Assembly: GCF_007830175.1 (NCBI RefSeq)
Contig: NZ_VLKH01000002.1
Location: forward strand, 124,001-188,000
Origin: Sedimentibacter saalensis
Lineage (GTDB): Bacteria; Bacillota; Clostridia; Tissierellales; Sedimentibacteraceae
DNA: 64,000 nt
Direction: 5' to 3'
Shown here: piece by piece, positions 17,083 through 25,464 of the stretch
Layout of the letters: each line of letters opens with the position of its first letter
How positions within the stretch are numbered: position 1 is the stretch's first letter
Made by a program: the position numbers and the translations under genes
The notes under the pieces: model-generated
The model's input: the letters and a program-made list of their open reading frames with translations, nothing else
Told to the model about the DNA's origin: nothing
The model's database searches: none

Positions 17083-18265
17083 TTTGCACCTCCTGCACAT
17101 GTAATGTTTCTGCTTGTACTTTGAAATCTTTAAATCTTAAGTTAATTACTCCATTAATTACAACCTGATCAATATTTTTTATAACATTTCCTTTTTCATC
17201 AGAAACCATGGCAAATCCTTTTTCAAGCTTATTCAGGTAATTGTGCACTGATAGCTTTTCATGTAAAATATTAAGTTCAAAGTTCAAGTCCTTCAGCCTT
17301 CTGACTGCAGAATTTTTCATTATGTTGTTGTAAGATTCAAGCTCCATTTTCAATTTATATAAATTTTCAACAGGAAGATAACTTTTCATGATGTATTTTG
17401 ACGATTTTAAATCTGCTGCCTTTAGTTTAAGCATGTTGTATGTACCTTGTTTCAAGGAAGACGCCAGTCTTTTCAGTCTATCTTCAATATCCTTGTAGCC
17501 TGTTATAATTCTTTCTGCTGCAGCAGTAGGTGTGTGACAGTACACATCAGCCACATAATCAGTGAGCGTTCGGTCCGTTTCGTGCCCTATACCTGTTACA
17601 ACGGGAACATCAGATTTATATACTTCTTCGGCAACTTTAAGGTCATTGAAGACGTTAAGGTCCTCGAAGCTTCCTCCGCCTCTTGAAATTAAAATTACAT
17701 CTGCTTTTGTATCATTAAAGTATTTTATTCCGCTTATTATATTTTCTTTTGATTTTTCTCCCTGCACCAAGACGTTGTAAACAACAACTTCGAAGCTTGA
17801 CTTTACAGTTTCAAATGTTTTTAAAATGTCTTTAATTGCAGCACCGGACTTTGATGTTATGATTCCGATTTTTGCCGGATATAGTGGTATATCTCGGCTA
17901 CGGTCAAACATTCCCTGGGCTTTTAATTTTTCCTTCAGCATTTCCAGATCAAGAAGAATTTTCCCTAAACCAACTCTCTCAATGTTTCTCACAACAAGCT
18001 GGTATGTTCCTTTTGGTTCGTAAACCGAAAGTTCTCCTTCGGCAATTATTTTATCTCCATTTTTTGAAATTTCATCAGTAAAAAAAGCAACACAATTAAT
18101 ACAGGAAGTTTCATCACACAAGGAAAAGTAAGTATAGCCTGTCTTGCTCATTCTTATGTTTGATATTTCCCCCTCTACTCTGAGGTTATTTAAAATTGAG
18201 TTGCTCATGAGATACTTTTTGATATACTGGTTTAATACAGAAACTTTAATAGGTTTTAATTTCAT
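17072..18265 (-). CDS. xseA: Exonuclease VII large subunit (XseA)
   Basis: 397 residues. An OB-fold (about 1-100; VSVLNQYIKKYLMSN, VEGEISNIRMSKTGYTYFSL) is followed by the catalytic domain with IGIITSKSGAAIKDIL, ISRGGGSFEDLNVFND, VVTGIGHETDRTLTDYVADV and HTPTAAAE. A coiled coil and the C-terminal region follow. It degrades single-stranded DNA in repair. The start lies within the last 20 bases of the upstream tsaD-like gene. Confidence 0.97.
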   Translation of the reverse strand: MKLKPIKVSVLNQYIKKYLMSNSILNNLRVEGEISNIRMSKTGYTYFSLCDETSCINCVAFFTDEISKNGDKIIAEGELSVYEPKGTYQLVVRNIERVGLGKILLDLEMLKEKLKAQGMFDRSRDIPLYPAKIGIITSKSGAAIKDILKTFETVKSSFEVVVYNVLVQGEKSKENIISGIKYFNDTKADVILISRGGGSFEDLNVFNDLKVAEEVYKSDVPVVTGIGHETDRTLTDYVADVYCHTPTAAAERIITGYKDIEDRLKRLASSLKQGTYNMLKLKAADLKSSKYIMKSYLPVENLYKLKMELESYNNIMKNSAVRRLKDLNFELNILHEKLSVHNYLNKLEKGFAMVSDEKGNVIKNIDQVVINGVINLRFKDFKVQAETLHVQEVQNEG

Positions 18266-19214
18266 TGTACCACCTGTCTATAATGGGAAGAAATGCTGTT
18301 CCAACAGCATTGTCAGATGAATTTTGCCTTTCCGGAAGAATTATGTTGTATTCATGTTTAAGATTTTCCAAAATCAAATTCCTGATTGTGCTGTTTGATG
18401 CTACACCGCCGGCTATGATGATATTTTCAAAGTCAAATTCATGTTTTATCTGTTCAATGATGTTTAAAATGCATTGAGCAACATAATTGAACAAGGAAAT
18501 AATTATGTCTTGTTTTGAATAATTTTTTTGAGTGTACAAATTGCCGTAATAATTTTCCATACCTGACAAGTTGATGTATGGCTCTTTTCTTATAGCAGGA
18601 GTCTTGATTATGACATCAGTTTTTTTGTTTTCCAAATATTCTTCCATGTGAATGCCGCAAGGAAACGGGAATTCCATCATGGTTCCTATTCTGTCTATGA
18701 GCTGCCCGAATGTTATGTCCTTTGTTCCTCCGAGAATTTCAGAAGAATATCCCTTGTGAGCTTTCTTAACACTTAAAAATTCTGTTGTTCCGCCGGACAT
18801 ATGGATGGCAAGTATTTTATCATTAATAGATTTATAGCCGTTAAATAAAGAAGCAGCAATATGGTTTTCCTGGTGAGAATACTCAATATAGCTGCAGTCT
18901 AAGGTTTTGGCAATTATTTTTCCATAATTCTGACCAACTGTGAACACGGGCATGTACGATCCGTCAATATTTCTTGGTCTTGAACTAACGGCAACAGTCT
19001 TAATGTTTTTAAAATCTGTTTCTATTTCTCCGTATAGCTCATGGAAGTTTTTAAGGTGCTGAAAAACTGCGTCCTGCTGCCTGAGACCTTTTTGTCCAAA
19101 AGGAACCAGAAGAACCTTTCTTTTGTCTGCAACAATTTTATTATTATTTGCATCAACCAATGCAATAGATGTGGTGTATGCACTTGTGTCAATGCCAAGC
19201 ACATATTCTGTCAT
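18246..19214 (-). CDS. TsaD/Kae1-like ASKHA protein (Gcp paralogue)
   Basis: 322 residues with the TsaD fold: GIDTSAYTTSIALVD at the start, HQENHIAASL (a HxxxH metal pair near 110-115), MSGGTTEFL and AGGVASNSTIRN, with DNAVGTA near the end. In true TsaD the third motif is SGGHT; here the His is Thr. This is therefore the clostridial paralogue that sits between nusB and xseA rather than the t6A enzyme. Its function is unknown. It overlaps nusB by ATGA. Confidence 0.85.
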   Translation of the reverse strand: MTEYVLGIDTSAYTTSIALVDANNNKIVADKRKVLLVPFGQKGLRQQDAVFQHLKNFHELYGEIETDFKNIKTVAVSSRPRNIDGSYMPVFTVGQNYGKIIAKTLDCSYIEYSHQENHIAASLFNGYKSINDKILAIHMSGGTTEFLSVKKAHKGYSSEILGGTKDITFGQLIDRIGTMMEFPFPCGIHMEEYLENKKTDVIIKTPAIRKEPYINLSGMENYYGNLYTQKNYSKQDIIISLFNYVAQCILNIIEQIKHEFDFENIIIAGGVASNSTIRNLILENLKHEYNIILPERQNSSDNAVGTAFLPIIDRWYNEIKTY

Positions 19215-19612
19215 TTCTTGTTCCTTACAACTGTGCCGAGAATTCCGTTGATGAACTTGTGTGAATCATCGCTTGAATATTTCTTGCTTATTTCAACAGC
19301 CTCATTAATTGAAACACTGTCTGGAATGCTGTCATTGTATAATAGTTCAGCAAGAGCAACTCGTAAAACCGCAAGATCTACCTTAGCAATCCTTGTTATT
19401 TTCCAATCTTTTGAATTATCAGTAATGTTTTTGTCAATTTCATCCATGTGATCAATCATGTCACTTATTGTTTTGTTGAGATATTCCATATCCACATCAT
19501 CAAGTTCAAAATGCTCAACATATCTGGACGGACAGATTTTGTCAAATTCCTTGTTCACATCCATGCAATATGCTATTTTAACTGCTTCTTCTCTTGTATC
19601 TTTTCGTTTCAT
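19211..19612 (-). CDS. nusB: Transcription antitermination factor NusB
   Basis: 133 residues, all-helical. It begins KRKDTREEAVKIAYCMDVN and ends with the family signature SINEAVEISKKYSSDDSHKFINGILGTV. NusB with NusE binds boxA in rRNA leaders to prevent premature termination. It is the first gene after a very strong promoter at 19658-19686 and is followed by the tsaD-like gene and xseAB. Confidence 0.96.
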   Translation of the reverse strand: MKRKDTREEAVKIAYCMDVNKEFDKICPSRYVEHFELDDVDMEYLNKTISDMIDHMDEIDKNITDNSKDWKITRIAKVDLAVLRVALAELLYNDSIPDSVSINEAVEISKKYSSDDSHKFINGILGTVVRNKK

Positions 19613-19657
19613 ATTTCCTCCGTTAATTCTTGTAACAAAATGCTAATGTAACAAACA

Positions 19658-19692
19658 ATTATAGATTGACAATTATTAATTGTCAATCTATA
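19658..19692 (-). promoter_or_regulatory. Consensus sigma-A promoter inside a 33-bp perfect palindrome (nusB operon)
   Basis: On the minus strand TTGACA (19681-19686), 17 bases, then TATAAT (19658-19663) is a perfect vegetative promoter. Bases 19660-19692 are a perfect 16-bp inverted repeat around a single centre base, so the promoter core is itself an operator-like palindrome. On the plus strand the same palindrome gives TTGACA with TATATT. Confidence 0.8.
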
Positions 19693-19700
19693 TTGTTATA

Positions 19701-20099
19701 TTATTCAATTGTTAAATCAGATTCAACAATTTCTTTTTCTTTATCTTTTTCTTTTTCCTGTATTATATTCTGCACATGTACATTAACGGAAGCCACTTGC
19801 AAATCTGTCATTGTTTCTATTTCCTTTTTAACAGCTGCCTGAACTTCTTTTGCTACCTCGCTGATTTTGTAGCCATATTCCACATTTATGAAAATGTCTA
19901 AAACAACAGTATTTTCATTTATTTCTACTTTTATTCCCTTAGAGTAATTGTTCTTTGAAAATAAGTTTGAAATTCCTTCAGCTACACCCGTGCGGGCAGT
20001 ACTTACGCCTTTAACTCCGCTGGTTGCAATACCAGCAATGATTATTACAACATCGTCAGAAATCTTTACCTGGCCATATTCAAAAGTTTCATTATTCAT
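19701..20099 (-). CDS. Asp23/Gls24 family envelope protein
   Basis: 132 residues. The core VKISDDVVIIIAGIATSGVKGVSTARTG and the GYKISEVAKEVQAAVKKEIE region are typical of Asp23 (DUF322). A charged, lysine/glutamate-rich tail follows. Members associate with the cell envelope and are linked to envelope stress. The gene regularly lies between spoIIIAH and nusB in clostridia. The ribosome binding site AAGGAGGTG is near perfect. Confidence 0.93.
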   Translation of the reverse strand: MNNETFEYGQVKISDDVVIIIAGIATSGVKGVSTARTGVAEGISNLFSKNNYSKGIKVEINENTVVLDIFINVEYGYKISEVAKEVQAAVKKEIETMTDLQVASVNVHVQNIIQEKEKDKEKEIVESDLTIE

Positions 20100-20141
20100 A
20101 TTAGCACCTCCTTAAATCAGTATATCAGAAGTTGAAAATTT

Positions 20142-20879
20142 TTACAAATCAATATTATCAAATTTCACTATTTTTATTTGAGAAGGCGTATATTCTGTTT
20201 CTGAAACTATTACATCAAGAATCTTTGTTGCGTCAGCCTGTTCAATAGTTTCATTTGTAACAACTTTTACAGTGTCAGAGTCTACTATTACCACTGTCTC
20301 ATTGTATCCCTTAGACTGAAGCATTATTTCAATATTTTGTTCCGCTTCTATGTAAGAATTCTTGTTTAAAAGAAGTGATTCAAACTGTTTTTTTGTATCT
20401 TCAGATATTGAAGCATTGCTTATGCTTTCTTCAAGATGATCAACAACGTCCATGTTTTTCTTTTCTTTATTTAGCTTGAAACTTGAAAAGCTGGCACTGA
20501 GTGTATCTAAAATGCCTGTAGAAGAAGCTGCAGCTGAATTCATGTCTGTAATGTCAGTTATATCACCAAGAATTTCATAGTTTGATTCTTCTTCAGTATC
20601 TTCTGATTCAGCAGTTTCAAAGTCTTCTTTTACAGCTTCACCTTCAGAAGTTTCAACCGGAGTTTCATCTTCTGCAACTTCTTCACCTGCGGTATTTTCT
20701 TCGCCTTCTACAAATTCAGCAATGTCTTCCTCCAGTGTATCTGCCCCTGGTGCTACAACCTGTGCGTAGTCATCAGCATCAAAGGTGTCCTTCGGAGACA
20801 TGGTCAAATTCACATAGCCAATAATAAATATTATTGCCAAAGAAGTTATAAAAACCAGTGTTTCTTTTTTCATAATCAT
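20142..20879 (-). CDS. spoIIIAH: Stage III sporulation protein AH (SpoIIIAH)
   Basis: 245 residues. One N-terminal membrane helix (LVFITSLAIIFIIGYVNL) is followed by an acidic, low-complexity linker (about 40-105) and a C-terminal ring-building domain. SpoIIIAH in the mother cell binds forespore SpoIIQ to form the channel across the engulfed septum. AAGGGGG lies five bases before the ATG. It is the last gene of the operon. Confidence 0.94.
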   Translation of the reverse strand: MIMKKETLVFITSLAIIFIIGYVNLTMSPKDTFDADDYAQVVAPGADTLEEDIAEFVEGEENTAGEEVAEDETPVETSEGEAVKEDFETAESEDTEEESNYEILGDITDITDMNSAAASSTGILDTLSASFSSFKLNKEKKNMDVVDHLEESISNASISEDTKKQFESLLLNKNSYIEAEQNIEIMLQSKGYNETVVIVDSDTVKVVTNETIEQADATKILDVIVSETEYTPSQIKIVKFDNIDL

Positions 20880-20889
20880 AATTACCCCC

Positions 20890-21453
20890 TTAGTTCATTT
20901 CTGATAAAATTATTTCAATATCATTTAATTTGATATCTAATAAAGTCTTTACGCTGTTAGCCAGAACAGCATAAATATCTTTACTTCCTCTATAATCTGC
21001 AACTACTAAAACTCCTGAAATTTCAGGGTATTGATAAGTTTTTTCCACTACTTGGTTATCGCCTCCCAGAACAACTTGACTTTGTCTGGTCTCACTTTTC
21101 ACCTCTCTTCTTGTACCGTCGCTGTTCACTTCAATATTTGTTTCATTGCTTATGTTTTCATCATAAACAGGCTCCATTTCCGGAGTTTTCTTTGTGTAAA
21201 TCATGACATCGACGCTTTTCATATTTTCTATTTTCCCCAGTATTTCTTCTAACCTCTTTTCCAATGATTGTACATAGCTGTCTGTTATAATTTCCTGAGT
21301 GTTCACATAAACTGTCTTTGCATCGGAGAAATTACCTGTTATTTTCGTGGTGTCAAAATTAAGTATCAAAGAAATGATAACAAGCAATATAAATATGTTT
21401 ACCGCATATTTAAGATTTTTGTTGTCTTTAAACATTTTAATAAAATTATTCAT
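20890..21453 (-). CDS. spoIIIAG: Stage III sporulation protein AG (SpoIIIAG)
   Basis: 187 residues. An N-terminal membrane helix (about 15-33) is followed by the ring-building motif region, with SLEKRLEEILGKIENMKSVDVMIYT. The C-terminus GVLVVADYRGSKDIYAVLANSVKTLLDI is typical. It forms a large ring in the feeding-tube channel. The start overlaps spoIIIAF by 8 bases. Confidence 0.93.
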   Translation of the reverse strand: MNNFIKMFKDNKNLKYAVNIFILLVIISLILNFDTTKITGNFSDAKTVYVNTQEIITDSYVQSLEKRLEEILGKIENMKSVDVMIYTKKTPEMEPVYDENISNETNIEVNSDGTRREVKSETRQSQVVLGGDNQVVEKTYQYPEISGVLVVADYRGSKDIYAVLANSVKTLLDIKLNDIEIILSEMN

Positions 21454-21898
21454 ATGTTCCTCCTGATGTAACTCTTATATTATCTGAACTGATTTTAAAT
21501 ACTTCAGCTATGTCTTTTTTTATTTTTTTTGTTGTGTCGGTACTCATAAGCCCTTTTGTTGTTACCAAGACATCAATATCCATGTTTCCTGTAAAATTCA
21601 GCTCAATGTTTTTAATCACTTCTTCTCCTTCATAAAAATCCTGATTTAATTTCTCTATGAATTCAGGGTCAATGTTTTGTATGCTCATTTCCCTCTGATA
21701 ATCCGGTGAAATATCAGGCATATCCAATAAGTTTAAATTAATGCTTCCATTAAGAAATATATTGTCCAATATATAAATCATGATAAAAAGTTTTAAAGAA
21801 ATTCTGCAAAATTTTTGTGTCTTGCCTTCAGGAAAAATTATCATGATAAGGTTGAACATCAATATTAATACCAGTATGTTTACAATTGTACTTTTCAT
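21446..21898 (-). CDS. spoIIIAF: Stage III sporulation protein AF (SpoIIIAF)
   Basis: 150 residues with two N-terminal helices (IVNILVLILMFNLIMIIFP and LFIMIYILDNIFL) and a soluble C-terminal domain resembling the other ring-forming SpoIIIA proteins. The assignment is by position in the operon and by topology. Confidence 0.88.
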   Translation of the reverse strand: MKSTIVNILVLILMFNLIMIIFPEGKTQKFCRISLKLFIMIYILDNIFLNGSINLNLLDMPDISPDYQREMSIQNIDPEFIEKLNQDFYEGEEVIKNIELNFTGNMDIDVLVTTKGLMSTDTTKKIKKDIAEVFKISSDNIRVTSGGTYE

Positions 21899-21901
21899 AG
21901 A

Positions 21902-23038
21902 TTACCCGAATATGTTATTCATATAGTTTAGTAAAATGGAATAATAAACAGTCACAATGATTATGGGAGTTAAAAGACATATGAGGTATATGTAAAACAA
22001 GTCTGCCATCTCATAAATAAGCTTGGATATATTTTCATTGAACGGCTCTGTAAGAACTCCCACTGCCTTGTACAAAACAAGTGCAAGCGCAATTTTTACA
22101 AGAGAACCTCCAAATGCCGTCAGGAGGAAAACAATCACTACAACACCAAGTACATCCTTTATCATCAATATGCTTTTTAAAAACACTCCGAAGAAATTTG
22201 TCACTGCACTTCCTATAACAGGCACAGCCGAGGGGCTAAGTGCTTTTATGGAACTTATAAAAATATTATCCGTTTTATATAATATATATCCTTGTACAGA
22301 AAAATTTATGACAACAATAATCATATAACCGGACAAAATTAAGAGCGTAACCTTTTTTAATGCCCCATAAAAAAGCTTCATGTTTATGAGTTTACTCATG
22401 TTGTTTACAAGAATTACAGCAATCATTATTACAGTAACTATGTCCGTGAAGCTGTATACAAACTGTGTTGTTATTCCTATGACATAATTAAGTGATGTCT
22501 GGAAGAACTGCAGCATGCTTAGTTTACCGAATGTGAGCATTGCGGCCATAAACACGGCATTCATTTCTTCTGTAATGATCTTGAAGCTTGAAAAATCATT
22601 TCTAAGCATGTCCTTTATGGACAGCACATCCTTCAATATTATTGTGAATATTATTATTACGGAAAATAAAACCACAATATCTGAGACACTTTGATTGTTT
22701 ATTTCATCTGCAAAATACTTTATTATGGTTAAAAGCATGCAAATTGCTACTACGTTCATTCCGGTTTTTAACAAATCCCTGTAAAAATTCCTTTTGTTTT
22801 CAAGCTCATACCTGATGTAATCCTTCAGGCTTATTTCAAGTTCTCCTTTGAAAGCTTTTTTTATGATGTCCTTTATTTCTATGTTGTTGTCTTTAAAGTA
22901 TGAACTTCCGCTGTTTATATACTCCTCAATTTCATGAACAGGAACTTTATCCAATGCTTCATCCAGAGTATTTGCGTATGTTGTCTTTGTTAAGCACAAG
23001 ATCAAAACCAGAATTAAAACCATTATTTTTTTTTTCAT
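21902..23038 (-). CDS. spoIIIAE: Stage III sporulation protein AE (SpoIIIAE)
   Basis: 378 residues from the ATG at 23038. A longer frame opens with TTG at 23056 inside spoIIIAD, but the ATG just after the spoIIIAD stop fits better. A signal sequence is followed by many membrane helices, with family motifs around FGKLSMLQFFQTSLNYVIGITTQFVYSFTDIV and PSAVPVIGSAVTNFFGVFL. It is a polytopic part of the mother-cell channel base. Confidence 0.94.
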   Translation of the reverse strand: MKKKIMVLILVLILCLTKTTYANTLDEALDKVPVHEIEEYINSGSSYFKDNNIEIKDIIKKAFKGELEISLKDYIRYELENKRNFYRDLLKTGMNVVAICMLLTIIKYFADEINNQSVSDIVVLFSVIIIFTIILKDVLSIKDMLRNDFSSFKIITEEMNAVFMAAMLTFGKLSMLQFFQTSLNYVIGITTQFVYSFTDIVTVIMIAVILVNNMSKLINMKLFYGALKKVTLLILSGYMIIVVINFSVQGYILYKTDNIFISSIKALSPSAVPVIGSAVTNFFGVFLKSILMIKDVLGVVVIVFLLTAFGGSLVKIALALVLYKAVGVLTEPFNENISKLIYEMADLFYIYLICLLTPIIIVTVYYSILLNYMNNIFG

Positions 23039-23042
23039 TTCA

Positions 23043-23432
23043 TCACCCGTTAACAAGCAGAAGTATTTGATCTAGGAAAATCTTTATAACATCCATGGAA
23101 TAGATTAGTATTATTATTTTTCCTGCAATTTCAACCTTCTTGCCTACGGATTCATAACTTAAATCCTTACAAAGGAGTGATATGAAATCACATATATACG
23201 CTATTCCCACAATTTTTAATATGGTGCTGAAATATTCGGTCTTCAGGTTATACCTGTTAAACAGATTTACAATTTCCAGGACATAGGTTCTGAGCTCCCG
23301 AAACAGTATGTAAACCACAAGTATTCCGAATATTGCAGTAATGTAGACTTTGAACTCAGGATTGAACTTTGAAATGGTAATGCTCAATATTACTGTTATA
23401 ACTGCAATGAATATTATTTTAGCAAGCAACAT
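23043..23432 (-). CDS. spoIIIAD: Stage III sporulation protein AD (SpoIIIAD)
   Basis: 129 residues from the ATG at 23432, close to the 133 of B. subtilis; upstream in-frame sequence overlaps spoIIIAC. It has four hydrophobic helices and the family segment FSTILKIVGIAYICDFISLLCKDL. Its ribosome binding site is weak, which suggests translational coupling to spoIIIAC. Confidence 0.92.
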   Translation of the reverse strand: MLLAKIIFIAVITVILSITISKFNPEFKVYITAIFGILVVYILFRELRTYVLEIVNLFNRYNLKTEYFSTILKIVGIAYICDFISLLCKDLSYESVGKKVEIAGKIIILIYSMDVIKIFLDQILLLVNG

Positions 23433-23442
23433 ATCATTTTTA

Positions 23443-23640
23443 TCAATACAAGTTGAATACTGATTTAACCTCCATGAACAAATCATTCATCATTCCAACT
23501 ATGAGAGTCATTACCACTATGACGCCTGCAAGCGTCACAAACATTGCCTGTTCATCCCTTCCGGTTTTAGCCAAAATCTGATTAAATACTGCAACTACAA
23601 TACCTATTGCACCAACTTTAAAAATTAAATCTACATCCAT
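23443..23640 (-). CDS. spoIIIAC: Stage III sporulation protein AC (SpoIIIAC)
   Basis: 65 residues, two membrane helices. The sequence FKVGAIGIVVAVFNQILAKTGRDEQA is the highly conserved SpoIIIAC core. It is a small inner-membrane part of the feeding-tube apparatus. Confidence 0.95.
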   Translation of the reverse strand: MDVDLIFKVGAIGIVVAVFNQILAKTGRDEQAMFVTLAGVIVVMTLIVGMMNDLFMEVKSVFNLY

Positions 23641-23650
23641 AGCTCCCCTC

Positions 23651-24154
23651 CTAAATCAAAATTACAGCAGTCAGGCATCCCACAAGCAATGATATCCTGT
23701 TGTTAAGGTTTTTCTTCTCACTGTTTGATATTTCATGTTTTTTCATTGAATTCTCCATTTCGTTCACTGTGTATAAAAGCTTTTTGTCAAGAATATCCGA
23801 ATAGGTGCTCCCGTAAAAATCAACTACTTCGGCAAAATGTCTGTTGAAATCATCTGGAGTCATCAAAACATTTCCAATCATTGTTAAATAATCTCTTCTG
23901 CCAGTTTTTTCTTCAAGAGATTCAATCATTTTTTCGCAAACTTTCTTGACTTCATTGCTTTTGAAGTCGTATTGATCGTATATTTCACCTATTGACATTT
24001 TCATGTGACAGGAATAAATTCTCAAATATTCAGTGAACTCCGTCAGTTCCTTCATTCGCGCAATAATTTTGTCCCCGGAGTCGTTTATATATTTGAAAAT
24101 GAATTTAACTGATATTATTATGAGAACAAATATGGTGCTTTTAGCCCACATCAC
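23651..24154 (-). CDS. spoIIIAB: Stage III sporulation protein AB (SpoIIIAB)
   Basis: 167 residues (B. subtilis 171) with an N-terminal and a C-terminal membrane helix around a helical domain resembling the type II secretion GspF fold. Its start overlaps spoIIIAA by 14 bases. It probably couples the SpoIIIAA ATPase to the membrane ring. Confidence 0.92.
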   Translation of the reverse strand: MMWAKSTIFVLIIISVKFIFKYINDSGDKIIARMKELTEFTEYLRIYSCHMKMSIGEIYDQYDFKSNEVKKVCEKMIESLEEKTGRRDYLTMIGNVLMTPDDFNRHFAEVVDFYGSTYSDILDKKLLYTVNEMENSMKKHEISNSEKKNLNNRISLLVGCLTAVILI

Positions 24155-25085
24155 TGTATATCACCTTATTTCTCTGCAAATCATAGATTTCTTTTACGGC
24201 GGTTGGTTTATTTGAACTTTTTAAAATCACTGCTCTGTCAAAAAAATTATTTTCTAAAATTGTTTTCATATAAATATTTTTTTTCACATCATCGAGGCTG
24301 AAGCCATGAGCTGTTGTGATTATGTTAACGCCGCTTTTCAAAGCATACTGCACTGTTTCAAAGTCATCCATGGACCCTAGCTCGTCTGATATTATTGCCT
24401 TTGGAGAAAGAGATCTTATGCTCATAAAGAAACCCTCCCTTTTCATGCAGTAGGACAATACGTCAGATCTTCTTCCCACATACATTTGTGGAACACCTCC
24501 GAACACAGATGATATTTCTCCCCTTTCATCAATGATCGATATGTCGCAGCCTTCAAAATGAGGATTTGAGAATCCATCGCTTAAATTTGCAGCTACATCT
24601 CTTATGAATGTTGTCTTGCCCGACATGGGAGGACCTATAATCAATGTGTTGAAAATATTTTGCTTTGAACTGACGAAAAATTTTAGAAAATTCTTAGAAC
24701 ATCCGGGAAATTCCCTTGCAATTCTAATGTTAAGACTTGTTATGTTTTTAAAACCCTTGAATAAATCACCTTCATAGATGCAATCACCTCCAAGACCAAT
24801 TCTGTGTCCCCCTTCCACTGTAATGTATCCGTTTCTTATTTCCTTTTCATAAGCATGAATCGAGTTTTTTGTTACGATAGAAATTGTTTCATCAATGTCT
24901 TTTTTGCTGAGCCTCAAGCCATTATCCATAAAAATTTCATTTCTGATAAATTTTATAAACACAGGGCTGTTGACCCGAAGCCTTATTTCAACGGCTTCCC
25001 TTTCAATTAGCTCAGACTGCTTGGACACTATGTTTCTTATGTTGTTTCCCAATAATTTTAAAATGCTGTTCATTTTCATCTCCAT
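24141..25085 (-). CDS. spoIIIAA: Stage III sporulation protein AA ATPase (SpoIIIAA)
   Basis: 314 residues. A secretion-type ATPase with Walker A GPPMSGKTTFIRDVAA (near residue 170), ISIIDERGEISSVFGG as Walker B region, and ISDELGSMDDFETVQYALKSGVNIITTAHG. The upstream half includes VEGGHRIGLGG and SLNIRIAREFPG. It powers the mother-cell side of the channel. Possible starts are ATG codons 1, 3 and 5, and the upstream AAGAGGACAAGG favours the first. It is the first gene of the operon, divergent from ribU. Confidence 0.95.
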   Translation of the reverse strand: MEMKMNSILKLLGNNIRNIVSKQSELIEREAVEIRLRVNSPVFIKFIRNEIFMDNGLRLSKKDIDETISIVTKNSIHAYEKEIRNGYITVEGGHRIGLGGDCIYEGDLFKGFKNITSLNIRIAREFPGCSKNFLKFFVSSKQNIFNTLIIGPPMSGKTTFIRDVAANLSDGFSNPHFEGCDISIIDERGEISSVFGGVPQMYVGRRSDVLSYCMKREGFFMSIRSLSPKAIISDELGSMDDFETVQYALKSGVNIITTAHGFSLDDVKKNIYMKTILENNFFDRAVILKSSNKPTAVKEIYDLQRNKVIYSDVG

Positions 25086-25204
25086 CCTTGTCCTCTTAAT
25101 CTATAATATTATGCTTAATTGATTTTATGATAAAATGTATATATAAATTTATATAACAAGAGATAGTTTTAAATTAAAAAATCAAATTATTTTTGTAAAA
25201 TGTG

Positions 25205-25232
25205 TTTACAAATGAAAAATTAATGGTATAAT
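25205..25232 (+). promoter_or_regulatory. Promoter of the FMN-riboswitch ribU transcript
   Basis: TTTACA (25205-25210), 16 bases, then TATAAT (25227-25232), with transcription expected from about 25239, just before the aptamer. Confidence 0.65.
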
Positions 25233-25244
25233 GACTTTGTAAAT

Positions 25245-25353
25245 ATCTTCAGGGCAGGGTTAAATTCCCGACCGGCGGTAAAGTCCGCGAGCCGAAAGGT
25301 TGACTTGGTGAAATTCCAGGACCGACAGTATAGTCTGGATGGTAGGAGAGATT
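25245..25353 (+). ncRNA. FMN riboswitch (RFN element)
   Basis: The conserved RFN core is present: ATCTTCAGGGCAGGGT, TTCCCGACCGGCGGTAAAGT, AGCCGA, GGTGAAATTCCAGGACCGAC, AGT and AGTCTGGATGG. The aptamer senses FMN. ATCTTCAG at 25245-25252 can pair with CTGAAGAT at 25395-25402, the left arm of the terminator. Without FMN this antiterminator should form; with FMN the P1 helix holds the segment and the terminator folds. It controls ribU. Confidence 0.97.
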
Positions 25354-25391
25354 ACTTGCATTTTGTGAGCAAATTACTATCGACATTTAGG

Positions 25392-25416
25392 CCTCTGAAG
25401 ATTTCAGAGGTTTTTT
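25392..25416 (+). terminator. FMN-controlled terminator before ribU
   Basis: CCTCTGAA, 3-base loop, TTCAGAGG, then six T. It lies between the aptamer and the ribU ribosome binding site, which makes it the expression platform. Confidence 0.9.
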
Positions 25417-25464
25417 ATATTCTCTGACAATCTTTATATGGTGCATGGCACAAGGAGGAAAATA

